This document shows, one piece after another, positions 8,846 through 18,236 of a stretch of DNA of 64,000 bases; within the stretch, counting starts at the first letter, position 1; each line of letters opens with the position of its first letter. The notes under the pieces are model-generated. The model was given only the letters and a program-made list of their open reading frames with translations. It had not been told where the DNA came from and made no database searches. Position numbers and translations under genes: made by a program. The stretch covers positions 2,849,501-2,913,500 of the forward strand of contig NZ_CP155559.1 in assembly GCF_022095615.2 (NCBI RefSeq), in the 5' to 3' direction. The DNA comes from Bacillus thuringiensis. GTDB lineage: Bacteria; Bacillota; Bacilli; Bacillales; Bacillaceae_G.

Positions 8846-9151
8846 ATGAACATTCGCATTACTGATGAAACAAAAGCAGCTATACATAGATTAGAGCGCG
8901 AAGACAAAAAGATCATTCGCATTAGAGGGACAATGACAAACTCTTGTAGTATTTTCGTTGATGTGGATTTAATTTGGGATACATATAATGCAGATGACGT
9001 TGTATATGAAGATGCTAATTTTATCGTACAAATGGATTCATTTACGAAAGACTACACTGGTGATACGGTGAAACTTGATTATAAGACGACTGGTTTTAGC
9101 ATTACGACTCCAAGTGAGACTTTAGTTTATGGGTTGTCGATTAAAAAATAA
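8846..9151 (+). CDS. HesB/IscA-like protein with a single cysteine
   Basis: About 101 residues starting MNIRITDETKAAIHRL, which matches the HesB/YneR/YqkB branch of the IscA fold. Iron-sulfur carriers of this fold use three conserved cysteines. Here only one cysteine is present (NSCSIF, near residue 32), so cluster binding in the usual way is doubtful and the role is unknown. The frame is open back to 8756, but the ATG at 8846 has an AAAGGTTGGG site and matches the family N-terminus. It lies just downstream of the lysine permease terminator and just upstream of the alkylation repair gene. Confidence 0.75.
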   Translation: MNIRITDETKAAIHRLEREDKKIIRIRGTMTNSCSIFVDVDLIWDTYNADDVVYEDANFIVQMDSFTKDYTGDTVKLDYKTTGFSITTPSETLVYGLSIKK

Positions 9152-9183
9152 AAATTTTTTCAACTGACAATTGGGGTGAAAAA

Positions 9184-9954
9184 ATGGGTAAATATGTTCC
9201 GTTAAAATTTTTATTTAATGAAGAATTAGCCGAAAAAATGGCTGATTCTATTTGTAAACACGATCCTACTTTCTCTAAAAGCATCTTTGTAGATTCTGTA
9301 ACATGTAAAGTTGAAAGTTTAGAATTAAAGCAACGTATTGAAGTAATGGCAGATGAATTACACAATGCTTTACAAAAAGATTTTAATGCAGCTATACATA
9401 TATTACTGAAAACATTGGGACCAGAAAATACAACAGAAGTAGGCACATTTACAAACGGATATATGTACATGCCTATCGCAAAATACGTTGAAAAATATGG
9501 GCTTAACGATTTTGAATCCTCTTTCAACGCCATGTATGAAATAACAAAAAGAAATACTGCTGAATATGCCATTCGGCCTTTTCTTGAAACATACCATGAA
9601 GACACACTAGACATATTACAACAGTGGATTCATGACGAAAACAGCCACATTAGGAGATTAGTTTCCGAAGGTACAAGACCAAGACTTCCTTGGGCTAAAA
9701 AAATGGGAGCTCTGAAAGGTGACTTTAAGAATAATTTACAGCTTCTTGAACCATTAATGAATGATACTTCTAAATATGTCCAAAAATCTGTAGCCAATCA
9801 TATTAACGATATTACGAAAGAAGATAAAGAACTCGTTTTTCAATGGTTACAGCAATTACGTGATAAACAACATCCTGTTAACCCTTGGATTATAAAACAT
9901 GGGTTACGAACGGTTATTAAAAATGATACTTTACCACAAGATTTTTCTTTTTGA
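9184..9954 (+). CDS. DNA alkylation repair protein, AlkC-like HEAT-repeat glycosylase
   Basis: About 256 residues, predicted almost all helical, with HEAT-like repeats. It carries IRRLVSEGTRPRLPWAKKM near residues 155-173, a motif I associate with AlkC-type DNA glycosylases that remove 3-methyladenine and related lesions by trapping them on a HEAT-repeat surface. The AlkD branch is the alternative. A weak TTGGGGTG site precedes the ATG, and a gap of 30 bases after the HesB-like gene allows cotranscription. A terminator follows. Confidence 0.75.
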   Translation: MGKYVPLKFLFNEELAEKMADSICKHDPTFSKSIFVDSVTCKVESLELKQRIEVMADELHNALQKDFNAAIHILLKTLGPENTTEVGTFTNGYMYMPIAKYVEKYGLNDFESSFNAMYEITKRNTAEYAIRPFLETYHEDTLDILQQWIHDENSHIRRLVSEGTRPRLPWAKKMGALKGDFKNNLQLLEPLMNDTSKYVQKSVANHINDITKEDKELVFQWLQQLRDKQHPVNPWIIKHGLRTVIKNDTLPQDFSF

Positions 9955-9965
9955 GTATTTTAAAC

Positions 9966-10014
9966 AAAAACGCTATCCTTTCCTATGATTCTAGAAAAAG
10001 AATAGCGTTTTTTT
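9966..10014 (+). terminator. Intrinsic terminator
   Basis: AAAAACGCTAT (9966-9976) pairs with ATAGCGTTTTT (10002-10012), followed by further T residues. It ends the alkylation repair unit. Confidence 0.8.
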
Positions 10015-10068
10015 ACTCGTCCAGTACTTAGTAGGTATAACTTTTTATATTTCAAAAGACTTTTCTCT

Positions 10069-10875
10069 CTAAAAATATTTTTCATACAAATTTTCAGATT
10101 CTAAAAAATCTATAAATTTCTTATAATGTGTCACTGTTCTTTCTAAAGCAATCATTAAAACAAAAATAAAATAAATTGCTTGGATTCCATTCATATAATT
10201 AAAGAGTGATTCAAATATATATACAATACTTGCAATCATAGAACAAAACCATAAATAAAATTTCATTTTCAGCTTTTTAATTTTTTGCTTAGTTGTCTTA
10301 CAATACTGGCCATGAACTCTTATAAACAAATAAATTGCTGTATGTAAAATAATAATTGAAAATTGGAAACTTCGATTGTCTTCCGAACTAAATTCAGAAA
10401 AATCTATTTCTAATGAATGTAATACTATCCAAATAGAAAATAAAGATAGCAGAAATACATATAAAAAACCAAATAATAATTCAAAAATAAATAGCCAAGG
10501 TTTATTTATTATTGAGTAAAATGGATTTAGATATTTTATGGTTAATAAAAATTTTCTCACTAAATCAGTAATAATAATTGATGTATTAGTTATATTCATA
10601 TAGAAAAGTAATGTTATTGGAACTAATAACATTATAGTGATGCCCCAAACAGTAATCTTAATGCCTGACAAAAAGAAAACAGCTCCATAAATTATAACTG
10701 AAAAAATAAAAGTTGATACTGGAACAAACATTAAAAATATAAAAGTTCTTATTAAGATTAAATCTCCTAAAAAATCTTTTATTATGGAAACGTGTATTTT
10801 TTCCTCCTTGTATTTTTTCACAGTATCAACTATTTCTTTCTCAGATAAAAGAAAACACTTCAATCTATTAAACAT
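10069..10875 (-). CDS. Multi-pass membrane protein of unknown function
   Basis: About 268 residues, with a charged N-terminus (MFNRLKCFLLSEKEIVDTVKKY) and then about six hydrophobic segments, mostly Leu, Ile, Phe and Val. I do not recognise a family. AAAGGGG precedes the ATG, and the gene starts about 50 bases after the histidine kinase stop, so it may be the last gene of the two-component/ABC unit. A role as an accessory or immunity-type membrane protein would be only a guess from context. Confidence 0.65.
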   Translation of the reverse strand: MFNRLKCFLLSEKEIVDTVKKYKEEKIHVSIIKDFLGDLILIRTFIFLMFVPVSTFIFSVIIYGAVFFLSGIKITVWGITIMLLVPITLLFYMNITNTSIIITDLVRKFLLTIKYLNPFYSIINKPWLFIFELLFGFLYVFLLSLFSIWIVLHSLEIDFSEFSSEDNRSFQFSIIILHTAIYLFIRVHGQYCKTTKQKIKKLKMKFYLWFCSMIASIVYIFESLFNYMNGIQAIYFIFVLMIALERTVTHYKKFIDFLESENLYEKYF

Positions 10876-10924
10876 AAAAAAACCCCTTTATATTAAAAAG
10901 ATTAAAATATATACCAAACTGTTA

Positions 10925-12172
10925 TTAAAATTTCATAAAAATAATTGTAAATTTTGTATAAGCATTTTTTTCACTTTCAACTGTAATTAAGGCGTGATGT
11001 GCCTCTATAATAGCTTTGACAAGTGCCAATCCAATTCCGGTCGAGCCGTGCTTTTTAGAACTACTTGATTTATAGAATCGTTCAAAAATATGAGGTAATT
11101 CTTCAGCTGAAATTCCCTCTCCAAAGTCTTGGATTACTAGTTCTGTATAGATTGGAGAATTTTTGGCCTGAATCATTATTTTACCACCGGGTTTAGAATG
11201 TTCGATTGCATTCTTCAACAGGTTTAACAAGGCTTCCTGCATCCATAATTTGTCGTGAATAACGACTATTTCTCTTGGTGCATTCCAATCAATCAAAATA
11301 TTTTTATCACTTATCATGCTTTGCAAGCGATTTAGTACTTCCTCAGTCGTATCTACTAAATTCCCTGGCTCTTTATCAAACGAAATCGCTTTTGCATCAA
11401 TTTTTGCTACTTTTAACAAATTCTGAATTAAGACATTCATTCTAGAAATCTGAGTATCATTATTTTGTAGTAATTGAGCTTGTTGCTCTCGGGATAGTTT
11501 CTCATTTAACAACATTTCATTATAGATAGAAATAGTTGAAAGCGGCGTTTTTAACTGATGAGATATATCCTGCAACATTTCTCCTAAAAACCGCTTCTCT
11601 TCAAGCAAATCATGCATATTTTTTCTAATGATATCCCTCATTGAACGAAATGAAATCGCCAGTTTCGCGAAATCCCCTTCTTTATTTTCATTGATGACAA
11701 CCGAGTAATCTCCCTCGATTATCTTTTTTGCAGCTCTAGTAAGCTGGCTAATCTTATTGAAAATATTTTTTTGTTGCATGTAGTTTGCAACAAAAAGTAA
11801 AAATCCAAAAGCAATCAATCCCCACATCATAAATTGATTGTGATTAATAATTAGATTATTTAAGTGAGGAAAAAATTTTGATTCCAAGTCTTCATATAAT
11901 CCATACTGCTTTAGGATCTCTGTCCCTTTTTCCTGATATTCACTTAAGTGAGACGAATGACTTGATAAGACTTTCATAATTTCCGCTTCATTTTCTGGAT
12001 TCTGCTCTACCAACCTAGCTGTAATTTCACCCCATGTTGCAATAGAGTCTCTTTTCAAATGATCATAAAATAATTGTTGAATAATAAATTGGTAAATCAC
12101 AAATATAGATAAAAGGACGGCCAGTATCGTCATATAGCTTTTTAACTCGGTATTTTTCATTATCTTGCTCAC
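10925..12172 (-). CDS. Sensor histidine kinase
   Basis: About 415 residues: membrane segment near 15-33, an external sensor part of about 85 residues, a second membrane segment near 115-130, HAMP linker, phospho-acceptor DISHQLKTP with His near 205, then ATPase motifs NLLKNAIEHS, DFGEGIS and GSTGIGLAL. It senses an external or membrane signal and phosphorylates the regulator encoded just upstream. The frame is open from a TTG at 12193, but the GTG at 12172 overlaps the regulator's TGA as GTGA, with AAGGA nine bases before, so 12172 is the likely start. The overlap implies translational coupling. Confidence 0.9.
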   Translation of the reverse strand: MSKIMKNTELKSYMTILAVLLSIFVIYQFIIQQLFYDHLKRDSIATWGEITARLVEQNPENEAEIMKVLSSHSSHLSEYQEKGTEILKQYGLYEDLESKFFPHLNNLIINHNQFMMWGLIAFGFLLFVANYMQQKNIFNKISQLTRAAKKIIEGDYSVVINENKEGDFAKLAISFRSMRDIIRKNMHDLLEEKRFLGEMLQDISHQLKTPLSTISIYNEMLLNEKLSREQQAQLLQNNDTQISRMNVLIQNLLKVAKIDAKAISFDKEPGNLVDTTEEVLNRLQSMISDKNILIDWNAPREIVVIHDKLWMQEALLNLLKNAIEHSKPGGKIMIQAKNSPIYTELVIQDFGEGISAEELPHIFERFYKSSSSKKHGSTGIGLALVKAIIEAHHALITVESEKNAYTKFTIIFMKF

Positions 12173-12867
12173 CCAATCACATCCTTGCTCCAACGATAAC
12201 CATATCCTCTTTCGGTAACGATAAACTGTGGTTTTTGAGGATTGTCTTCAACTTTAGCTCTTAAACGCTTTATGTATACAGATAACGTGTTTTCATCAAA
12301 AAAAACATTATCTCCTTCTGTTATTTGTTGTAGGAGTTCATCTCTTTTTAATGCTTTGTGAGAATTCTTCATGAAATTCAATAGCAGTTTGTATTCTAAA
12401 TTCGTCAATGTAATACTTTCACAATTTTTATAAACCTTGACTAGGTTCGTATCGATTCTTATATTCTCAGATTTTAAAATTTGAGATGGTGTTTCTAGCG
12501 ACGCTTGTTTACGCAATTGTACTTTCACTCTGGCCATGAGTTCCCTAACCCGAAAAGGTTTGGTTATATAATCATCACCGCCTATATCCAGCCCCATTAC
12601 CACATTTGCTTCTTCATCTAGTGCAGTTAAGAAAATAATAATCGAATTCTCATTTTGCTTTTTAAAATACAAACATAAGTCATAACCATTACCATCTGGT
12701 AGGCCGATATCAAGGATGGACAAATCAAATGTATTGTGAACAAACTGGTGTTTAGCTTCTTTTACACTGGACGCTCTAATCACCTCATAACCTTCATTCC
12801 TCAATGAAAATTCGATGGCTAGCCCAAGAGCTTCATCATCTTCAACTAGTAATATTTTTTTATTCAA
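12169..12867 (-). CDS. OmpR/PhoB-type response regulator
   Basis: About 232 residues. The receiver domain has the acidic pair ED-D at 9-11, phospho-acceptor Asp53 in SILDIGLPDG and Lys in DYITKPF. The C-terminal winged helix has LTNLEYKLLLNF and the recognition part ENTLSVYIKRLRAKVED. It is a DNA-binding regulator phosphorylated by the adjacent kinase; by analogy with similar cassettes it may control the ABC transporter genes next to it. It starts at TTG with AAGGAGAGG upstream. The gap to the permease stop is about 80 bases. Confidence 0.92.
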   Translation of the reverse strand: MNKKILLVEDDEALGLAIEFSLRNEGYEVIRASSVKEAKHQFVHNTFDLSILDIGLPDGNGYDLCLYFKKQNENSIIIFLTALDEEANVVMGLDIGGDDYITKPFRVRELMARVKVQLRKQASLETPSQILKSENIRIDTNLVKVYKNCESITLTNLEYKLLLNFMKNSHKALKRDELLQQITEGDNVFFDENTLSVYIKRLRAKVEDNPQKPQFIVTERGYGYRWSKDVIG

Positions 12868-12946
12868 GTATGTCCTCTCCTTTTTCTTCCCCTAGCTTAT
12901 TCTCCAATCAGAATAGCCTGACTATAATCTAGCCAGGCCTATAATA

Positions 12947-14932
12947 TTACTCTTCTCTGATAGTATCAATGATATTATCTTGTTGAATTTTTTTCAATGG
13001 ATTTAAGACTGATAAATAACTAATTATTAAAGCTAAAACAAACGTAATAATACAAGCTTCATAGGGAATCGTCCATGCCATTTTCAACATATCAGATATA
13101 GCTAAATATATAATATAAGACAATATACAACCAAAAAAGATTCCTTGTAAACTTCCAGAAAAACCGTAAATCAGAGCTTCATAGGTAATCATTTTTTTCA
13201 AATCCTTTTGTGACATACCAATGGATTTCAACGCGGCCAGTTCTTTTCGTCTAGTCATAATGCTTATAGTTATAGTATTAAAAATATTAACACTACTAAT
13301 TAAAGAAATGACTGTAATAAAACCATATGCAAGCACTTGTAAAGTAAGTTTTTCTTCTTTTTTTGTTTTATTTTCTTGATAATTATTTACGATTGTAATG
13401 GCATGATTTTTTCCAATCGTATTTTTTATTTCCAAAACTGTCGCGGTAGATTGAGTTACATCCTTTAATTTAGTTTCAATTTTATTGCCCTTCTTTTCGT
13501 ATGCATCAGATATATTTCCAAGTGATTTTAACTGATTCAAAACTTGTGTAATTTCAGCTAAATGATCTGGATTCTTATCTTCTATCTTAATTGTAATATC
13601 CGATTTAACAGATAATTCATTGAAAGACTTAGATGCAAATGCAACATTCATTAAATAAGAGAAAGTAATAAATAACACACTACTTATAATAATTGATAAG
13701 ATTGTAATGGTATAGCGATTTTTATTTCGCTTCACATTTTTCATAGCCATGCTCAAAGGAAAAGATAAAGGTTTTTTCAACATGGAATTCTTTTTCTTTT
13801 TGATTTGTTCCTTTTTAATTGACAACCTGCTGCTGATTGCTAATAATGGGGAGATTTTGCCTGCAAAATAAGCTGGGTACAAACTTGACGCTATTATAGA
13901 AAGGAAGGTAATAATCGAACTGATTAATAAAATCTTCCAATCAACATGGAATATCGAGACCTCTTTACTATTTTCCATTAAAAGTGAAAAAATAAACTGA
14001 AGAGAGGCAAGCCCTATTAGGCTGCATATAATTCCAATGGGTATAGCGATAGCAGCCAGAAAAGTAGCTTCTCTCAGCACAATTTGTCTAATTTGCTTTC
14101 GTGTTGCACCAATGCTTCTCAACAAACCAAACTGCCTCGTTCGTTCCACGACACTGATTTGAAAAGCGTTGTAAATCACAACAACTGTCGCTATCACAAC
14201 AATGCTGATTGTAATAATTAGCGTAGCCATAATCGAATCATTATAACCTAGTTTCTCTAATTGAATTAATTCATTACTTATTTCAATATTATTTTGTCCG
14301 GCAATGGTCTTAATTCCCTCTAAAACCTCATTAAAATTTGCTTTTGAGTTAATTCCAACTAATATTTTTCCTTCTCCAGCGCTAAACTCGCGCTTATAAG
14401 TTAGTACCCGTCCCACTTTATTTTCCTGTGTATATGCACTATCACTTAGAAAACCAACCAGTTTGTATTTTTTTTCATTCAATTCAAATGAATCACCTAT
14501 TTGGATATTTTCTTTTATAAAAGGTAATACCCAGGGATCCACAGCAGCTTCTCGATCATTAGACGGCACTCTCCCCTTAATAATACTGTATTTTAAAAAC
14601 TCCAAGGCGTTATCATCAGCAAAATTCATTTGTACAGCAGCCTCTCCGACTTGAACTGTTTCTCCCTGTGACATTAAACCAAATGATTCAATTTGCGGGT
14701 TATATTTAATTTTCTTTAATGTCAATTCATCGTAATTAAATACAACAGCATGAAAAGAATACCCTTGATTCTTTTTCGTATTCTCGATTTGAGAAATCTG
14801 AGTGCCGTTCATAAATAGGCCGATTGTAGAAATTAAAGATACAGAGAGTATAATTCCGATCAAAGTGAAAATTGTTCGTTTCATATTCCCCTTTAAGTAT
14901 CTCCTGCTTAATTGTTTATAATGACCAATCAA
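12947..14932 (-). CDS. FtsX/MacB-type ABC transporter permease
   Basis: About 661 residues. An N-terminal membrane segment (near 18-38) is followed by a MacB-like external domain and an FtsX core near 240-360 (with RQFGLLRSIGATRKQIRQIV). A second start of membrane part near 400 has its own external loop, and a second FtsX core lies near 535-655 (RKELAALKSIGMSQKDLKKM). These permeases act by mechanotransmission, moving peptides, antibiotics or lipoproteins out of the membrane. It starts at TTG with GGGAGGAAAT upstream, three bases after the ATPase stop. The substrate is unknown. Confidence 0.88.
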   Translation of the reverse strand: MIGHYKQLSRRYLKGNMKRTIFTLIGIILSVSLISTIGLFMNGTQISQIENTKKNQGYSFHAVVFNYDELTLKKIKYNPQIESFGLMSQGETVQVGEAAVQMNFADDNALEFLKYSIIKGRVPSNDREAAVDPWVLPFIKENIQIGDSFELNEKKYKLVGFLSDSAYTQENKVGRVLTYKREFSAGEGKILVGINSKANFNEVLEGIKTIAGQNNIEISNELIQLEKLGYNDSIMATLIITISIVVIATVVVIYNAFQISVVERTRQFGLLRSIGATRKQIRQIVLREATFLAAIAIPIGIICSLIGLASLQFIFSLLMENSKEVSIFHVDWKILLISSIITFLSIIASSLYPAYFAGKISPLLAISSRLSIKKEQIKKKKNSMLKKPLSFPLSMAMKNVKRNKNRYTITILSIIISSVLFITFSYLMNVAFASKSFNELSVKSDITIKIEDKNPDHLAEITQVLNQLKSLGNISDAYEKKGNKIETKLKDVTQSTATVLEIKNTIGKNHAITIVNNYQENKTKKEEKLTLQVLAYGFITVISLISSVNIFNTITISIMTRRKELAALKSIGMSQKDLKKMITYEALIYGFSGSLQGIFFGCILSYIIYLAISDMLKMAWTIPYEACIITFVLALIISYLSVLNPLKKIQQDNIIDTIREE

Positions 14933-14934
14933 AA

Positions 14935-15642
14935 TTAATTTCCTCCCGTCTTAGACTTATTCGTGGATAGCCACTGATCGGAAACGATTTGGCCATCTTC
15001 AATTGTAATAATACGGTCAGAAGTTGATGCAATATTTAAATCGTGGGTAATCAATACAATAGTTTGATTATATTTCTTTGCTGTCAATCTTAATAAATCC
15101 ATGACTTCTTTTGTATTTTGAGTATCCAGATTTCCTGTAGGCTCATCAGCTAAAATCAAATGTGGGCGATTTATAAGTGCTCTCCCAATCGAAACCCGTT
15201 GTTGCTGACCTCCTGATAATTCAGATGGTAAATGATTTTTTCTTTCATGAAGTCCCAGAATTTCAATAATTTCGTCCATATAAGGATTATCTACAGGTTC
15301 ATTATCCAGTAAAGTAGGTAAAGCTATATTCTCCTGCACGTTCAATACAGGAATTAAATTGAAGAACTGAAATATAAAACCAACTTTTCTTCTTCTAAAT
15401 ATCGAAAGTTCATTATCTGTATAATCATAAATATTATTCTCTCCAATAAACACGCTTCCTGAGCTTGGGCAGTCCAACCCTCCTAAAATATGCAGTAATG
15501 TACTTTTACCTGATCCAGAAGCTCCTACGATTGAGACAAATTCCCCTTGCTGTATAGAAAGATTTATGCCCTTCAAAGCATCTACCCTACTATTTCCTTC
15601 ACCATAACTTTTGACTACATTCTCTATTCTTACGATTTCCAT
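14935..15642 (-). CDS. MacB/LolD-type ABC transporter ATPase
   Basis: About 235 residues with Walker A GASGSGKST near 40-48, Q loop FIFQFFNLIPVL, signature LSGGQQQR, Walker B LILADEPTGNLD and the H-loop histidine in LITHD. The N- and Q-loop sequences are typical of the LolD/MacB/BceA branch that pairs with FtsX-type permeases. It powers the permease encoded directly downstream. AAGAAGGTG precedes the ATG. Confidence 0.93.
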   Translation of the reverse strand: MEIVRIENVVKSYGEGNSRVDALKGINLSIQQGEFVSIVGASGSGKSTLLHILGGLDCPSSGSVFIGENNIYDYTDNELSIFRRRKVGFIFQFFNLIPVLNVQENIALPTLLDNEPVDNPYMDEIIEILGLHERKNHLPSELSGGQQQRVSIGRALINRPHLILADEPTGNLDTQNTKEVMDLLRLTAKKYNQTIVLITHDLNIASTSDRIITIEDGQIVSDQWLSTNKSKTGGN

Positions 15643-15668
15643 TTATATCACCTTCTTATCATTTTAAG

Positions 15669-16406
15669 TTAGTCTTGTACCTCTACAAAGTTTATTTTAT
15701 GCTGATTATTCGATGAGACCTTATCAATCTCTTGTAAAACTTTATCTACTTCTTGTTTGTTTTTATAATCAAAATCACGTTTTTTAAATTGAATTAATTT
15801 CATTATTGACTCTGATTCAGAAATTGCATTATAGTCTTGGTCTTTTAGAATAACAAGGTCCATTGGGGCATACCCAATCCAAATTTGCTGTTTCACATAC
15901 TGGGCAGATACCGTCTTACCGTTCAAATTCAACTGGTTATTTTCAAAATTATCAACCATAGAATCCTTAGCCGCAAAAGAAAATAATAGATTCTGATCAC
16001 TAGATACTTTATTTTTATCTTTCACCATCTCAGAAATAGTAGTCGTTGAATTTGGATCTTTTCTAGCTCTTAGAAGTCCCTTATTAAATAATTTTACAGC
16101 GGTCGAACTATTAATAACCGTATATTCTGTAGTATTGATTTCAAATTCTTCATTTGTATCATTTTGTTTCTTATCTTCTTCTGATAATGGGATCCTTTTT
16201 GTTGTTGTGACATACTTTACTTTATAGTCTATCGATTGTTTAGTATCATCTTTAAATTCTTGTTTGACTTTTTCTACATCAGCTGCAGTACCACTAACTA
16301 GAATCCCATCGACTGGTTGTCCTGGACCTTGTACAAAACGTTTTACTCCTAGTCCTATTCCTATAAAAATAGCAATAACTACCGCATAACTTATAATTCT
16401 TTTCAT
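15669..16406 (-). CDS. Membrane-anchored extracellular protein of the ABC cassette
   Basis: About 245 residues. A short N-terminal hydrophobic segment (ISYAVVIAIFIGIGLG) is followed by a hydrophilic external domain beginning PVDGILVSGTAADVEKVKQEF. There is no lipobox cysteine, so it should stay anchored by its N-terminal helix. It recalls the B. cereus group lipoprotein family named after BA_5634, but without the cysteine; this link is recalled, not tested. As first gene of the transporter/two-component unit, with AAAGGAG before the ATG, it may be a substrate-binding or sensing partner. Confidence 0.7.
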   Translation of the reverse strand: MKRIISYAVVIAIFIGIGLGVKRFVQGPGQPVDGILVSGTAADVEKVKQEFKDDTKQSIDYKVKYVTTTKRIPLSEEDKKQNDTNEEFEINTTEYTVINSSTAVKLFNKGLLRARKDPNSTTTISEMVKDKNKVSSDQNLLFSFAAKDSMVDNFENNQLNLNGKTVSAQYVKQQIWIGYAPMDLVILKDQDYNAISESESIMKLIQFKKRDFDYKNKQEVDKVLQEIDKVSSNNQHKINFVEVQD

Positions 16407-16440
16407 TAGAATACTCCTTTAATAAATGGTTTATATCTGA

Positions 16441-16469
16441 ATTATAGATGAGATTTTTTCATAAGTTAA
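16441..16469 (-). promoter_or_regulatory. Candidate promoter of the ABC/two-component unit
   Basis: On the minus strand TTAACT (16464-16469), a 17-base spacer and TATAAT (16441-16446) lie about 35-60 bases upstream of the first gene's ATG at 16406. Confidence 0.6.
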
Positions 16470-16850
16470 TGACTCCTATCTAACTATGTCAGAAGACTCC
16501 CTCCTTAATTTGTTTGATGGTTGGGTAGCGCTAGGAAATAGATGGGAGATACTGTCGAAAAAAGATAAAAATGACTCGATTATTTTTCGTGGATTTTATG
16601 CAAACTTTTATGTAAAATGTTTATATATAACCAAACAAAATCAAAATTCATCTAGTAACTTACACAAATCCCAAATGAAAGTGATGAATATTATGAATAC
16701 CAATAACAACATGAATCAGTACAGAAAACATACTTTCATAATTGAACTACTAAAAAATTGAATAGAAAACATTATGAATCCTTGAAAAAGTCACAACCCT
16801 ATAAAAAACAAGATTGTAACAAAAAATAACCTGAAAAGAGGGAGAAAATT
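16470..16850. other. Intergenic region, no gene supported
   Basis: About 380 bases between the divergent ABC unit and acyltransferase gene. A 91-residue plus-strand frame starting at 16486 has no ribosome site and the composition of AT-rich spacer DNA. The acyltransferase promoter must lie here, but no clear one was picked. Confidence 0.5.
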
Positions 16851-18164
16851 ATGGAACAAAGGAAATATTCAGTAACACCTCAAGATCGAATGAATTATAT
16901 ACTAGGTCTTTATTCCGCAAACCAACAAATTAATGCCGTTCTTTATTTTCCTATAGGTATATCAAAAAAGGTACTTGAACAATCAGTAAGAATAACGTTA
17001 CAATTACAGCCCGTTTTAAACAGCCGTTTTGTAGAAAGTGATATGCCTTACTGGGAGGAACATTCATCTAATTCTAACTCACCAATTTGTTTTTTTGCAG
17101 AAGGAAATGATCAAAATCTTGAAATGATGGCAATAGATTTTATAAAGAAATCTGGAGATCCTATTCAGGGGCCTATGGTTCAGACAAAATTATTTCAAGG
17201 TACTTCAATAAATATGTTAGTTGTGAAATTATCTCATCTTTGTTCAGATGGCGCTGGAGTCAAGGCATATATTCATTTGCTGGGAGCAATTTATACTCAA
17301 CTTTCTATGGGACAGTCTAAGGATGAAATTATAATGAGATATAATGCAGAAAATGAGGGTTTTCGCGATCAATCACCTGTTTTCAAATATACTGGAATAA
17401 CAGACATAAAAAGTGCGTATCGTCCCAGCCAAGAACAACAAGCTGCGTTATGGGCTTTTCCATCTCAACCTAACAAAAATGCTCATCCAGAAATGGCCGT
17501 GCAACGGTTAAGCCGTGAGCAAACTCTACGTTTAATCCAGCGGACAAAGGCACAACAAGCTGCCTTAAATGATGCAATCCTGACTGCATACTTCCGCTCT
17601 TTATCACATTTCGCTGTGTATGCAGAACCTCGTACCGCAAAAAAAATGGTTGGTTTAACAATTGATTTACGCCGATATCTCCCTAATCATACAACTGGTT
17701 CAATTTGCAACTTATCCGGGATGGAAATGCCAGTGATTAAAATGGAAAATGATGATTCATTTAATCAAACTCTAGTTCGAGTCAAAGAATCAATGGATAT
17801 AATAAAATCTCAAAATCCAGGTCTTTCTTCAGCCGCAGGAATGGAGTTACTGGCAAGTAAAAAGCTATCTGAAGTGAAGGAAATGTATAAACAGCAATAC
17901 GAACGGGCTTTACAAATGGGCATGGCTTTACCGTTACTTACTAATTTCGGATCGATAGCAGATGAACCTATTAAGTTTGGTGAAGTTCAGGCTCAAGACG
18001 GGTATATGACATCACCTATTATGTATGCACCATTCTTTACAATGGGAGCAAGCTCTTATAATGGAAGACTTACATTTACGATTGGGTATCATTCGCCAGA
18101 TACAACAAAAGAAAAGGTATCGCAATTTTTAGATAGCGTGGTCAATCAACTATCGTGTTTGTAA
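16851..18164 (+). CDS. Stand-alone condensation-fold acyltransferase (alcohol acetyltransferase-like)
   Basis: About 437 residues, no signal peptide. It carries SHLCSDGAG near residues 129-137, an HxxxDG core as in non-ribosomal peptide condensation domains, PapA-type and alcohol acetyltransferases, where the His is catalytic. The C-terminal half has the LTIDLRRYLPNHTTGSICNLSG stretch, resembling the conserved latch and DFG-like region of that fold. It would join an acyl group to an alcohol or amine, but donor and acceptor are unknown. There is no carrier protein or NRPS/PKS gene nearby. GAGGGAG precedes the ATG. Confidence 0.75.
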   Translation: MEQRKYSVTPQDRMNYILGLYSANQQINAVLYFPIGISKKVLEQSVRITLQLQPVLNSRFVESDMPYWEEHSSNSNSPICFFAEGNDQNLEMMAIDFIKKSGDPIQGPMVQTKLFQGTSINMLVVKLSHLCSDGAGVKAYIHLLGAIYTQLSMGQSKDEIIMRYNAENEGFRDQSPVFKYTGITDIKSAYRPSQEQQAALWAFPSQPNKNAHPEMAVQRLSREQTLRLIQRTKAQQAALNDAILTAYFRSLSHFAVYAEPRTAKKMVGLTIDLRRYLPNHTTGSICNLSGMEMPVIKMENDDSFNQTLVRVKESMDIIKSQNPGLSSAAGMELLASKKLSEVKEMYKQQYERALQMGMALPLLTNFGSIADEPIKFGEVQAQDGYMTSPIMYAPFFTMGASSYNGRLTFTIGYHSPDTTKEKVSQFLDSVVNQLSCL

Positions 18165-18202
18165 GAGGAGTATGCCCCATGCTCAACAAGCTAAATTTAT
18201 AT

Positions 18203-18236
18203 AATAATAATCTTATACATTATTATTCTCTTTTTT
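18203..18236 (+). terminator. Weak AT-only terminator after the acyltransferase gene
   Basis: AATAATAAT (18203-18211) pairs with ATTATTATT (18219-18227), followed by CTC and six T residues. The stem has no G-C pairs, so strength is doubtful. Confidence 0.4.

Noticed and set aside
16486..16761. 91-codon plus-strand frame before the acyltransferase
   Set aside because: It has no ribosome site, starts in the promoter region of the divergent unit and has the composition of spacer DNA.
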